Shown: in pieces, positions 1-10,060 of the stretch
How positions within the stretch are numbered: the first letter of the stretch is position 1
Layout: each line of letters begins with the position of its first letter
DNA from: an uncultured Pseudomonadota bacterium
GTDB lineage: Bacteria > Myxococcota_A > Polyangia > HGW-17
Direction of reading: 5' to 3'
DNA length: 34,853 bases
NCBI GenBank assembly: GCA_938004375.1
Contig: CALKWH010000070.1
Coordinates: forward strand, 1 to 34,853
The notes under the pieces: generated by a model
Told to the model about the DNA's origin: nothing
The model's input: only the letters and a program-made list of their open reading frames with translations
Databases searched by the model: none
Program-made: the position numbers and the translations under genes

Positions 1-1
1 A

Positions 2-198
2 TTGAAAGTAGTGCGCGCACTCAACGAGACCATGGTCGGTCGCCTGGAGGACTCCGCCGCCCGGCTGCGGGCCCTCAAGACGCCGGAGGGAGCTGCCCGC
101 GTGATGCGGGAGAAGGGTTTCCTGCCTCCTGGGGCGCGCGTGTACCAGTTGGAACTCACGGAAGCGTCGGCCCGCGGGCCGCGCCACGGGATGGAGCG

Positions 199-202
<4 letters not shown>
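2..202 (+). CDS. C-terminal part of an FtsB/DivIC-like septum formation protein (5' partial)
   Basis: This reading frame is open at the left edge, so the gene probably begins outside the window. The visible 66 residues start with a short heptad-like helix and then carry a stretch (LKTPEGAARVMREKGFLPPG) that resembles the end of FtsB/FtsL/DivIC proteins, where a coiled coil is followed by 'D/TPEYIEKxAREKLGxVKPGExVY'. That family forms part of the FtsQLB division complex on the outer face of the inner membrane. The stop overlaps the start of the next gene as ATGA, so the two are likely translationally coupled. The membrane segment expected upstream is not visible. The assignment rests only on the short C-terminal motif and is moderate to weak. 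Confidence 0.5.
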
Positions 203-2349
<2,147 letters not shown>

Positions 2350-2377
2350 TTCTGTCCCGTTCAATCCATTCGCATAA

Positions 2378-3022
2378 TTAAATTTTCTTGCCGTACCCGT
2401 TCAAGAACACCCTGTCTTTGTCCCACTTGTCCTTGGGGCGGTCCTCGCCGGTGGGGGTGCCCACCGGGATCACGGCCAGCGGGATCAAGTGCTCGGCGTT
2501 TACGCCGAGCACCTCGCGCACGGCGGTCACGCGCTCGGGGTCCGGGTAGGCCGCCGTCCAGACGGCACCGAGCCCGAGGGACTCGGCGGCCAGCAGGATG
2601 TTCTGGATCGCCGCGCTGCAGTCCGTGATCCAGTAGTCGGTGTCGGGGCCGCGGTGCTGGCGGTTGCGATCGCCGAGCACGACGATGGCCGAGCCGGCCT
2701 TCGCGGTCATTTTCGCGTAGGGGAGCCGCTCGTTGAGTTGGGCCAGCAGGCCGGCGTCGGTCACGATGATGAACTCCCAGGGCTGCCGGTTCACGGCCGT
2801 GGGCGCGGCCATGCCGGCCTTGACCAGCAGGGTGAGCTGGTCGAGGGTGGGCGCCTGCCCGGTGTAGTGGCGGACGCTCTTGCGGGTAAAGATGGTGGCG
2901 AGGGTGGGGTTGTCAGTCACAGGGGATCCTTTCTGCGCTGCGGGCGTGCCAGGCGGTGGGACCGGGCAGTCGCGGCCGCAGCCGAGGGTGAACGCGAATA
3001 TCAGAAGAAACAGGAACTTCAG
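2378..3022 (-). CDS. Nitroreductase-family lipoprotein (probable CTG start)
   Basis: This is a flavin-dependent nitroreductase-fold protein. Seen: an RKSVRHYTG segment typical of the FMN-binding N-terminus, then APTAVNRQPWEFIIV, a LPYAKMTAKA segment and a C-terminal PxGxPxxxxxPKDKW region. This arrangement resembles lipoprotein nitroreductases known from Bacteroidetes. Before the domain is a signal peptide, [15 protein letters not shown], with lipobox TLGC (Cys15 with this start). No ATG, GTG or TTG lies between this signal and the ABC gene at a sensible distance. However, a CTG at 3022 sits 6 bases after GGAGG and overlaps the ABC stop as CTGA, so I chose it (214 residues). Alternatives are a far-upstream ATG at 3136, which overlaps the ABC gene by 118 bp, or an internal GTG near 2922 giving a soluble form. 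The substrate is unknown. Confidence 0.85.
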   Translation of the reverse strand: MKFLFLLIFAFTLGCGRDCPVPPPGTPAAQKGSPVTDNPTLATIFTRKSVRHYTGQAPTLDQLTLLVKAGMAAPTAVNRQPWEFIIVTDAGLLAQLNERLPYAKMTAKAGSAIVVLGDRNRQHRGPDTDYWITDCSAAIQNILLAAESLGLGAVWTAAYPDPERVTAVREVLGVNAEHLIPLAVIPVGTPTGEDRPKDKWDKDRVFLNGYGKKI

Positions 3023-3963
3023 GTGGAACCTCCAGGGTCTGATTTGTCCGACAGGTGACACCGGTACGTGTGTCCGGTACCGTTCTCGAACCAGGGCGGC
3101 GGCTCCTGCTCGCAGCGCGGCAGCACGCGGGCGCACCTATTGAAAAATGGGCAGCCCGGCGGACGCTGGCCAGGCGGCGGCACCTGTCCCGGGATGGAGC
3201 CGGGGCGGCGTCCTTTCACCGGAAGGGTGGCCAGGAGCGCGGCGGTGTACGGATGGGCCGGCGCGTCGAGCACCGCCGACACGGGACCGCACTCCACTAC
3301 CTGGCCGGCGTACATGACCACGATCTTTCCCCCCATGCGGGAGACGGCGTGGAAGTCGTGGGTGATCAGGACCACCCCCAGGCCCTCCGCGGCCAGGGCC
3401 CGCAGTTGAGAAAGGATCTGGGCGCCCACCGTGGGATCCAGCGCGGTGGTGGGTTCGTCGCACAACAGCAGGCGCGGCTCCCCGGCCAGGGCCATGGCGA
3501 TCATCGCCCGCTGCTTCATCCCGCCGGACAACTGGTGGGGGTGGGCGTCGGCGGTCCCGGGGTCGAGGCCCACCTTGTGCAACAGCGCGGCGATGCGCGC
3601 GCGCCGGGCCGCCCGGGACAGCCCGGGCAGCAGCTCGCCGATCTGGAAGCCGATGGTGTAGACCGGGTTCAGCGCCGTCCCCGGCTCCTGGAAGATCATG
3701 CCCACCGACCGACCGCGGAGGCGTCTTCGCGCGTCCCCGGTCAGGACGTCGCGGCCGTCGAAGCGCACCAGGCCGCCGGTGACGGCGAGCCCGGGCGGCA
3801 GCAGGTCGAGCACGGCCAGCGCGCTCAGGCTTTTGCCGCAGCCGGACTCGCCCACCACGCAGACGATCTCGCCTGCGTCGACGGTGAAGCCGACGTCGGA
3901 GACCACCGCGCCCGCGGGGCCGCGGAGCTCCAGGTGCTCGATCGCCAGGAGTGGCTCCGCCAT
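3019..3963 (-). CDS. ABC transporter ATP-binding protein, OppD/DppD type
   Basis: This 314-residue ATPase belongs to the peptide/nickel importer family. It shows Walker A GESGCGKS (38-45), the Q-loop in MIFQEP (Q92), signature LSGGMKQR (145-152), Walker B LLLCDE (165-170), the D-loop and the switch His in ITHD (H202). The C-terminal tail with CPFFNRCA...RC and a final RCHL matches the oligo_HPY extension specific to OppD/DppD-type subunits. It would energise uptake of oligopeptides or a similar substrate. No permease, solute-binding protein or OppF partner lies beside it; the neighbours are a HIT protein (7 bp upstream) and the nitroreductase (CTGA overlap). The partners must be elsewhere, or lie at another locus, so the substrate cannot be stated. 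Confidence 0.93.
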   Translation of the reverse strand: MAEPLLAIEHLELRGPAGAVVSDVGFTVDAGEIVCVVGESGCGKSLSALAVLDLLPPGLAVTGGLVRFDGRDVLTGDARRRLRGRSVGMIFQEPGTALNPVYTIGFQIGELLPGLSRAARRARIAALLHKVGLDPGTADAHPHQLSGGMKQRAMIAMALAGEPRLLLCDEPTTALDPTVGAQILSQLRALAAEGLGVVLITHDFHAVSRMGGKIVVMYAGQVVECGPVSAVLDAPAHPYTAALLATLPVKGRRPGSIPGQVPPPGQRPPGCPFFNRCARVLPRCEQEPPPWFENGTGHTYRCHLSDKSDPGGST

Positions 3964-3970
3964 GGGTCGG

Positions 3971-4318
3971 TTACCCCGGCGGCCAGGTGAGCTTGCGGCC
4001 GCCGAGCAGATGGTAGTGCAGGTGCATCACCACCTGGCCCGCGTCCGGACCCGTCGAGGCGGCGAGCCGGAAATTCCGTCCCAGTTCGGGGATCGTGCGC
4101 CCGAGGTGCCCCGCCACGAGCTGGAGCTCGGCCAGGACCGCCCCGTCTTCTTGCGTCGCGTCGGCCAATGATGGTATATGCCTCTTCGGGATGAGCAGGT
4201 AGTGGACCGGCGCCGCGGGTGAGATATCCTTGAACACCAGGACGTTGTCCGTTTCATGGACCTTGTCGCACGGGATCTGTCCGGCGACGATCTTGCAGAA
4301 AATGCACTCCGACGACAT
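3971..4318 (-). CDS. HIT (histidine triad, HINT-like) nucleotide-binding protein
   Basis: A complete 115-residue HINT-type protein, the usual family length. It carries an N-terminal CIFCKI motif, where the Cys pair binds zinc in many homologues. The active-site triad HLHYHLLGG has His99, His101 and His103. Family members hydrolyse purine nucleoside phosphoramidates and related adenylated substrates in the cytoplasm. The ATG at 4318 follows AGGAGG by seven bases, so this start is well supported; an upstream in-frame ATG lacks such a site. It is the first gene of a short operon with the ABC ATPase 7 bp downstream and is divergent from the penicillin-binding protein gene. No functional tie to those neighbours is obvious. 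Confidence 0.95.
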   Translation of the reverse strand: MSSECIFCKIVAGQIPCDKVHETDNVLVFKDISPAAPVHYLLIPKRHIPSLADATQEDGAVLAELQLVAGHLGRTIPELGRNFRLAASTGPDAGQVVMHLHYHLLGGRKLTWPPG

Positions 4319-4408
4319 GGGATGCCTCCTGACTTCCGAAGGAATGATGTATTGCATTTGGGCGTTCCGGGCAACAGGGAAATCCGCGTGGACCGGCGCC
4401 GGTGAGGG

Positions 4409-6868
4409 ATGGACTTGAATTTCCGTCAGTTCTTCAAAAAATTTCGCAAACGATCGGCGACTCCCCGCAAGGCGGCCAGTCCCCGCAAGGAGAAGGGCTC
4501 CAGCGGAGGCGGGGTGATCTGGAAGCGGGTGCTCGCCTGGTCGCTGGGCATCGGGCTCGGGATGGCCGCGCTCCTGGCCCTGCTGGTGATGTCGCTGTTC
4601 CTGTATTTTTCGTACGGGGCCGATCTCCCCTCGGTGGACGCCCTGCGCAACTACCGGCCCCAGCAGAGCGTGCGGGTGCTGGACCGGAACGGCGAGCTCA
4701 TCGCGATCCTGGGGAAGCAGCGCCGCACGGTGGTGCCCTACGAAAAGATCCCCAAAGTCATGGTCCAGGCGACCCTGGCCGCCGAGGACGCGCTGTTCTT
4801 CCGGCACCAGGGGCTCAACTACATGGGCATGATCCGGGCGTTCTGGGTGAACCTGGCCGCCGGGCGCTTCAAGCAGGGCGGCTCCACCATCACGCAGCAG
4901 GTGGTCAAGGGGCTGCTGCTCACCCCCGAGCGCAGCCTGCGCCGCAAGTTCCAGGAGGTCATCCTCGCGCGGCGCGTCGAGAGCGCGCTCACGAAAGAGC
5001 AGATCCTGGCGATCTACCTCAACGAGATCTACTTCGGCCACGGGCGCTACGGCGTCGAGGAGGCCGCGCGGTTCTACTTCCGCAGGCCCGTCTCGCAGCT
5101 CGACGTCGCCCAGGCCGCGCTCCTGGCCGCCTTGCCCCAGGGACCCGAGGTGAACTCGCCGATCAAGCACCCGGAGAAGGCCCGGGAGCGACAGAAGTAC
5201 GTGCTCGGGCAGATGGCGCGCCACGGCTTCATCACAGAGGCCGACGTCGAGGCCGCGCTGGCCCGCCCGCTCTTGCCCGGCGAGCCCGAGATCCCCGACG
5301 CCGACGTGGCCCCCGAGCTGGTCACCCACCTCAACGAGCGCTACGCGTCCACGTTGCGGGAGGCCTCCGGGGCCACCCTGGTGACCACCCTCGACCTGAA
5401 GGTGCAGGCCGCCGCCCGGGCCGCCCTGGCCGCCGAGTTGCGTGAGCTGGATCGTCGCCAGAAGGTGACCGGCCTCACGCTCCTGGAGGGCCGCCGCCTC
5501 GAGGAGCACCTCGGGAAACTCGGGCGCGTCGCCAGGCTGGCCGAGGGTCCCGTCTATGAGGGCGTGGTCGTGGACCGGGTCGAGGGCCGGCTCGTGGTGA
5601 GCCTGGGCGCCGATCGCCTGGGCCTGGTGGTGGAGCAGGTCGATCGCTACTACCCCGACGGCTTCACCTGGGGGCCGCCCCCGCCGCCGGAGAAGCCCGC
5701 GCCGAAGAAGAAAGGCGAGAAGGCGAAGGACAAGGAAAAGGAGAAGCCCCAGCTCCCCTTCGTGCAGCCGGGGCACGTGTTCCGAGTCCGGGTGCTGCCG
5801 GGAAGGACCGGCTCCCCGAAGGCCCCGCTTCGCCTGCGGGCCGAGCTGGGTCCCCAGGGCGCCGTGGTGGTGCTCCACGTGCCCACCCGCGAGGTGCTCG
5901 CGGTCGTGGGCGGGGATGACGCCGGCACCGGGGACTTCAACCGCGCCCTCGCCGGCCTGCGCCAGCCGGGCTCCTCGTTCAAGCCGCTGTTCTACGCCGA
6001 GGCCATCCGGCAGAAGAAGCTCACGCCGGCCTCCCTGCTGCGCGACGACCCCGAGGTGTACCAGAAGTGGATCCCCCGCAGCGGGCACGACTTCCAGGGC
6101 GACGTCACCCTGCGTCGGGCGCTGAACCTCTCGCTCAACACGGTGGCGGTCCAGGTGCTCCAGTCCGCCGGGCTGGACGCCACGGTCGCCTTCGCCGAGG
6201 CCGCCGGCATCACCACCATCCTGCGCAAGGACCTGAGCCTGGCGCTGGGCTCCTCGGAGGTGCGCCTGATCGACCTGGTCAACGCCTATGGAGTGTTTCC
6301 GTCGGGGGGCCTGATGCTGCCGCCCCAGTGGCTGCTGCGCGTGGGCGAGAAGCCGGCGGACCGCCCCGAGGTCCGGCGCGTGATGGATCCGGCGTCGGCC
6401 TGGCTCATGACGTCGCTTCTGCGCACGGTGGTGACCGAGGGCACCGGCCGGCGCGCCGCGGTCCTGAAGTTTCCCGTGGCGGGCAAGACCGGCACCACCA
6501 ATGAAAACCGCGACGCCTGGTTCGTCGGGTTCTCGCCCGAGATCCTTTGCGGCGTCTGGATCGGCTACGACGATCTGAAGCCCCTGGGGCGCCGCGAAGA
6601 GGGCGGCCGGGCCGCCGTGCCCGTGTTCGTGCGCGTCATGAAGGCCGCCCACGAGGGCCGCGCCGTCAAGGATTTCTTCATCCCGCCGGGCATCGTCACC
6701 CGCGAGATCGACCCCGCCACCGGCGTCGCCGTGCCGCCCACGGCAGATAAGCGCCTGACCGAGTACTTCCTCGAGGGCACCGAGCCCGAGCCCCCCGCGC
6801 TCTCCCCCGATCCCGTCGTGGCCCCGGACCCGTCCGCCCCCTCGGCCGGCGACCTGTTGACGCAGTGA
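4409..6868 (+). CDS. mrcA: Class A penicillin-binding protein 1A (glycosyltransferase/transpeptidase)
   Basis: This 819-residue bifunctional enzyme polymerises lipid II and cross-links peptidoglycan. A basic cytoplasmic start is followed by one membrane anchor (about 37-67). The GT51 domain has the catalytic Glu126 in AAEDALFF and the GGSTITQQ motif, then the KEQILAIYLNEIYFG helix. The transpeptidase carries the Ser522-x-x-Lys525 motif (SSFK), S575-L-N577 and K693-T-G. Between them is an OB-like region with a proline-rich, highly charged Lys/Glu insert (around 420-450). The tail is Pro/Asp-rich and presumably disordered in the periplasm. All catalytic residues I can check are present. It starts at ATG after GGTGAGGG and is divergent from the HIT gene. 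The exact class-A subtype is inferred from length and layout. Confidence 0.96.
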   Translation: MDLNFRQFFKKFRKRSATPRKAASPRKEKGSSGGGVIWKRVLAWSLGIGLGMAALLALLVMSLFLYFSYGADLPSVDALRNYRPQQSVRVLDRNGELIAILGKQRRTVVPYEKIPKVMVQATLAAEDALFFRHQGLNYMGMIRAFWVNLAAGRFKQGGSTITQQVVKGLLLTPERSLRRKFQEVILARRVESALTKEQILAIYLNEIYFGHGRYGVEEAARFYFRRPVSQLDVAQAALLAALPQGPEVNSPIKHPEKARERQKYVLGQMARHGFITEADVEAALARPLLPGEPEIPDADVAPELVTHLNERYASTLREASGATLVTTLDLKVQAAARAALAAELRELDRRQKVTGLTLLEGRRLEEHLGKLGRVARLAEGPVYEGVVVDRVEGRLVVSLGADRLGLVVEQVDRYYPDGFTWGPPPPPEKPAPKKKGEKAKDKEKEKPQLPFVQPGHVFRVRVLPGRTGSPKAPLRLRAELGPQGAVVVLHVPTREVLAVVGGDDAGTGDFNRALAGLRQPGSSFKPLFYAEAIRQKKLTPASLLRDDPEVYQKWIPRSGHDFQGDVTLRRALNLSLNTVAVQVLQSAGLDATVAFAEAAGITTILRKDLSLALGSSEVRLIDLVNAYGVFPSGGLMLPPQWLLRVGEKPADRPEVRRVMDPASAWLMTSLLRTVVTEGTGRRAAVLKFPVAGKTGTTNENRDAWFVGFSPEILCGVWIGYDDLKPLGRREEGGRAAVPVFVRVMKAAHEGRAVKDFFIPPGIVTREIDPATGVAVPPTADKRLTEYFLEGTEPEPPALSPDPVVAPDPSAPSAGDLLTQ

Positions 6869-7012
6869 GGGTGAAAACGGTCCGCCAGGTCCGAACCTCA
6901 CATTTTCCTCACACAGATCCGCCTTGACTTGAGTCCGGTTCACGGAAATACTCCGCACGCCGGACCCGGGGGCGTCGAGGACGCGTCCGGGGGACGGTGG
7001 AACAGGAGCAAC
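6869..7012 (+). promoter_or_regulatory. Putative sigma-70 promoter and leader of the MFS transporter gene
   Basis: TTGACT (6924-6929) and AATACT (6947-6952) are separated by exactly 17 bases, a close match to the housekeeping consensus. The predicted transcript would start near 6959 and give a leader of about 50 bases before an AGGAG site and the ATG at 7013. The position indicates the transporter can be transcribed separately from the upstream mrcA gene. Confidence 0.6.
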
Positions 7013-8536
7013 ATGCCCGCCTGGCTCTCCAACCTCCTCCCGATCCTGATCCTGCTCGCCGCAGTGGCCGTGGTCATCGGCCGTCTGCCCAAGGTGGACC
7101 TCGGCCACACGCCCGAGTACCGCCGACGGCGGACACTCAACTGGCTGCCCCTGGGCCTGCTCTACGCGTTCCTTTACATGGGCCGGTACAACCTCGAGGT
7201 GGCCAAGAACGCCTTTTCGAAGATCCCCGGCCTCGACGGCTCCCCGGTGATGGGCAACGCCGACTTCGGCCTCATCTTCGGCGTGGGCACCGTGGTGTAC
7301 GGCTTCTCCTTCGTCGTCAACGGTCCGCTCACCGACCGCATCGGCGGGCGGCTCGCCATCCTGCTGGGCGCGGGCGGCACCATCGTCGCCAATCTGCTCA
7401 TGGGCCTGGCCTCCTGGTCGCTGCTGACCCAGGGGCCCGGCCACGCCTTCCTGTGCGATCACTTCGTGCCCGTGCTCACCGTGCTGTACGCGATGAACAT
7501 GTACTTCCAGAGCTTCGGCGCCGTGTCCATCGTCAAGGTCAACGCAGCCTGGTTCCACGTCCGCGAGCGCGGCGTCTTCGGCGCGATCTTCGGGATCCTC
7601 ATCAGCCTGGGGCTGTACTTCGCCTTCGACTGGAGCCGGATGATCCTGCAGGCGTTCTCGACAAAGGCCGCCCCCAATGCCGGCATCCCGTGGGTGTTCT
7701 TCGTGCCCACCGTGCTGCTGGGTGTGTTCTTCGTGCTCAACCTGCTGTTCGTCCGGGACACCCCGGGGCACGCCGGCCACCCGGATTTCGACACCGGGGA
7801 CGCCAGCTCCGGGGACACCGGCCCGGCGCTGCCCGTGGTCGCCGTGTTCAAGAAGATGCTCACCAACCCGGTGGTGCTCACCATCGCCTTCATCGAGTTC
7901 TGCAGCGGCTTTCTGCGTCAGGCCATCATGCAGTGGTTCCGCACCTTCGCCAAGCAGACCAACGGTACCCTGCACCTGGTCGACTCGTTCGTGTACCAGA
8001 ACTGGGGCCTGTTGCTGTGCGTGGCGGGCATCCTCGGCGGCGTCATCGCAGGCGTCATCTCGGATCACGTGTTCAAGTCGCGGCGCGGCCCGGTGGCCGT
8101 GCTGCTCTACGCCGTGATGCTCGTGGGCGCGGTGGTCCTGACCTTCGCGTACACCACCCCGGCGGTGGGCGCGCTGGTCGTGGTCATGTCCATGGCGGTC
8201 ATCGGCGTCCACGGCATGCTCTCGGGCACCGCCAGCATGGACTTCGGCGGCAAGAAGAACGTGGGCGTGGCCGTGGGCATCATCGACGGCTTCGTCTACC
8301 TGGGCACGGCCACCATGAGCCTGACCTACGCCTTCACCCTGCCCCAGGAACAACTCGCCAACGGCAAGCTCGTGGGGCCGGCCACCGATCCCGCCAACTG
8401 GCTCGCCTGGCCCATCGCCATGATCCCGGTCGCCCTGATCGGCCTGGTGCTCGCGCTTCGCGTGTGGCACGCCTACCCCGACGCCGGGAAGAAGAAGCCC
8501 GCCCCCGAGCCCGCCCCCGAGTTGATCCAGGACTGA
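7013..8536 (+). CDS. MFS transporter, organophosphate:phosphate antiporter (OPA)-like
   Basis: A 507-residue polytopic membrane protein with about 12 hydrophobic helices. The segment LYMGRYNLEVAKNAF near residue 54 and the following GTVVYGFSFVVNGPLTDRIGGR loop match the GlpT/UhpT/OPA pattern, in which an Arg in helix 1 contacts phosphate and the loop 2-3 motif ends in (S/T)DRxxxR. Family members exchange sugar phosphates or glycerol 3-phosphate for phosphate; the substrate here is not known. The start at 7013 has an AGGAG site 4-5 bases ahead. A longer reading from TTG at 6929 would begin inside the promoter and is less likely. The C-terminus is a Lys/Pro/Glu-rich tail. The gene is convergent with the fumarase operon across a strong hairpin. 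Confidence 0.85.
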   Translation: MPAWLSNLLPILILLAAVAVVIGRLPKVDLGHTPEYRRRRTLNWLPLGLLYAFLYMGRYNLEVAKNAFSKIPGLDGSPVMGNADFGLIFGVGTVVYGFSFVVNGPLTDRIGGRLAILLGAGGTIVANLLMGLASWSLLTQGPGHAFLCDHFVPVLTVLYAMNMYFQSFGAVSIVKVNAAWFHVRERGVFGAIFGILISLGLYFAFDWSRMILQAFSTKAAPNAGIPWVFFVPTVLLGVFFVLNLLFVRDTPGHAGHPDFDTGDASSGDTGPALPVVAVFKKMLTNPVVLTIAFIEFCSGFLRQAIMQWFRTFAKQTNGTLHLVDSFVYQNWGLLLCVAGILGGVIAGVISDHVFKSRRGPVAVLLYAVMLVGAVVLTFAYTTPAVGALVVVMSMAVIGVHGMLSGTASMDFGGKKNVGVAVGIIDGFVYLGTATMSLTYAFTLPQEQLANGKLVGPATDPANWLAWPIAMIPVALIGLVLALRVWHAYPDAGKKKPAPEPAPELIQD

Positions 8537-8553
8537 CGACAACGACCTGTGTC

Positions 8554-8617
8554 CCCCCGTAGCCTGCGGAGTCGTCCGACCGGGGTCGGTCGGCGCAACT
8601 CCGCAAGCTACAGGGGG
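8554..8617. terminator. Long inverted repeat/hairpin between convergent genes
   Basis: The arms 8554-8572 and 8598-8617 pair over about 19 bases with one C-A mismatch and one bulged A (left CCCCCGTAGC..., right ...GCTACAGGGGG). A second small dyad (CCGACC/GGTCGG) lies in the loop. It sits 18 bp past the transporter stop and before the fumarase beta stop. It could serve as a bidirectional terminator, although neither side has a clear U-tract, or as a copy of a palindromic intergenic repeat. Confidence 0.6.
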
Positions 8618-8645
8618 CTAGCATGTTGGGAAGAATACTGTCTGA

Positions 8646-8670
8646 CCCCGGGTAGCTCCGCTACCTGGGG
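8646..8670. terminator. Second hairpin between the convergent genes
   Basis: CCCCGGGTAGC (8646-8656) pairs with GCTACCTGGGG (8660-8670) with one mismatch and a 3-base loop. It is 13 bp from the fumarase beta stop codon. No clean T-run follows on either strand, so it may act as an RNA 3'-end stabiliser rather than a classical terminator. Confidence 0.4.
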
Positions 8671-8682
8671 AAAACTTCGCAA

Positions 8683-9213
8683 CTACGCGGGCTCGAAGAA
8701 GGCGCTGCCGCCGTGGCAGTCGTTGGCCACGATGACGGGGAAGTCGCGCACGACGAGGCGATAGATCGCCTCGGGCCCCAGATCCTCGAACGCCACCAGG
8801 CGGTTCTCGGTCACGCACGAGGCGTAGAAGGCGCCGCAGCCGCCGTAGGCATAGAAGTACACCCCGTGGTGGCGCACCAGGGCCTCGACGACGGCGGCTG
8901 AGCGCTGGCCCTTGCCGATCATGCCCGCGAGGCCGTGGGCCAGCAGCGTGGGCGCGAACGGATCCATGCGGGAGGCGGTGGTGGGGCCGCAGGCGCCGAT
9001 GACGGCGCCCGGGGGTGTGGGGGTCGGGCCCATGTAGTACACGACCGCGCCGCGCAGGGGAAACGGCAGGGGCTGCCCGGCCTCGAGCAGGGCGACGAGG
9101 CGGGCGTGGGCGGCGTCCCGGGCGACGAAGAGCTCGCCGGACAGGGCCACGGCCTCGCCGGCGCGCAGGTCTTCGATGGTCTCCTGAGTGAGGGGGAGGG
9201 ACACGGGCTTCAT
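8683..9213 (-). CDS. Class I fumarase / L(+)-tartrate dehydratase-type hydro-lyase, beta subunit
   Basis: A 176-residue protein matching the C-terminal 'swivelling' half of iron-sulfur fumarases. It carries SGELFVARDAAHARL, YYMGPTPTPPG, GPTTASRMDPFAP and GMIGKGQRS, the conserved substrate-binding segments of FumA/TtdB. In the split form it pairs with the alpha subunit to add or remove water across a C4 dicarboxylate double bond. The start codon lies one base after the alpha stop (TGAtATG), so the two are translationally coupled. Substrate choice (fumarate, tartrate, mesaconate or other) cannot be told from motifs. It is the last gene of an operon with the large activase. Confidence 0.92.
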   Translation of the reverse strand: MKPVSLPLTQETIEDLRAGEAVALSGELFVARDAAHARLVALLEAGQPLPFPLRGAVVYYMGPTPTPPGAVIGACGPTTASRMDPFAPTLLAHGLAGMIGKGQRSAAVVEALVRHHGVYFYAYGGCGAFYASCVTENRLVAFEDLGPEAIYRLVVRDFPVIVANDCHGGSAFFEPA

Positions 9214-9214
9214 A

Positions 9215-10060
9215 TCAGAGCTCCACGACGGCCTTGCGGTCCGCCCAGCAGTTCACGGTGACGGCCACCGGCATCCCCGCGATGTGCGTGGGCATGCTCG
9301 CGAGCTTCACGCCCAGGCAGGTGGTGAGCCCGCCCAGGCCCCCGGCGCCGATGCCCAGGGCGTTGAGCCGCGCGAGGAGCTCGCGCTCCAGGGCCGCGTA
9401 CTCGGGCTGCGGGTGCGTGTCGTCCAGCTCGCGCACCAGGGCCTTCTTCGACAACAGGGCGGCGGCGTCCATGGTGCCGCCGAGGCCCACGCCGATGACC
9501 GTGGGGGGACAGGGGGCGCCCTTGGCGGCGCGCACCAGGTCGACCACCGCGGACATCACGTCGTCGGGGGTGGCGGTGGGCAACAGCATGCGCAGGCCGC
9601 TCTTGTTCTCGGAGCCGAACCCCTTGGTCATCACCGCCACGGTGACCCGGTCGCCGGGCACGAATTCGACGTGGAGCACGGGGGGCAGGTTCGTCCGCGT
9701 GTTCACCCGCGGGAACAGGGGGTCGGCCACCACGGACTTACGGAACAGCCCCTCGGCGTAGGCAGCCTCGACGGCGCGGTGGATGACCTCGCGCACGGGC
9801 TCGCCGGTGAGCCGCACGTCGTCGCCCACGCGCAGCCAGACCCACGCCATGCCCGTGTCCTGGCACAGGGGCAGCCGCTTCTCCCGGGCGATCCCGATGT
9901 TGCGGACGATGGTGGTGAGCACCTCGCGGGCGGCGGGGCCGGTCTCCTTGTCCGCGGCGGCCGTGAGCGCGCGGACCACGTCCTCGGGGAGCTCGACGTT
10001 GATGCGCAACAGCGCGTCGCGCAGGGGCTCGAACAAAAGGCCGGCGTCCAGCTCGCGCAT
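9215..10060 (-). CDS. Class I [4Fe-4S] fumarase / tartrate dehydratase-type hydro-lyase, alpha subunit
   Basis: This 281-residue subunit carries the catalytic cluster. The three expected cluster ligands are present: Cys66 in LPLCQDTG, Cys184 in APCPPTVIG and Cys271 in VNCWADR. Other family motifs are PRVNTRTNLPP, TKGFGSENKSGLRML and GLGGLTTCLGV. Some positions differ from the common fumarase wording (KGFGSEN rather than KGAGSEN, and LTTCLG rather than TTALA), which might reflect a different hydroxyacid substrate. The ATG follows directly on the TAG of the activase gene (no gap) and the beta gene follows after one base, so all three are one operon. The cluster is expected to be oxygen-sensitive. 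Confidence 0.93.
   Translation of the reverse strand: MRELDAGLLFEPLRDALLRINVELPEDVVRALTAAADKETGPAAREVLTTIVRNIGIAREKRLPLCQDTGMAWVWLRVGDDVRLTGEPVREVIHRAVEAAYAEGLFRKSVVADPLFPRVNTRTNLPPVLHVEFVPGDRVTVAVMTKGFGSENKSGLRMLLPTATPDDVMSAVVDLVRAAKGAPCPPTVIGVGLGGTMDAAALLSKKALVRELDDTHPQPEYAALERELLARLNALGIGAGGLGGLTTCLGVKLASMPTHIAGMPVAVTVNCWADRKAVVEL

Noticed and set aside
2378..3136. Nitroreductase starting at ATG 3136
   Set aside because: It would overlap the ABC ATPase by 118 bp and put 38 unlikely residues before an otherwise good lipoprotein signal.
6929..7012. N-terminal extension of the MFS transporter from TTG 6929
   Set aside because: It overlaps the likely promoter and lacks a ribosome site; ATG 7013 has AGGAG and starts right before the first hydrophobic segment.
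3971..8542. A 1523-codon open frame on the minus strand
   Set aside because: It is the antisense shadow of the penicillin-binding protein and transporter genes in GC-rich DNA. It is rich in Gly/His/Gln with no family motif, and only its last 115 codons (the HIT gene) are real.
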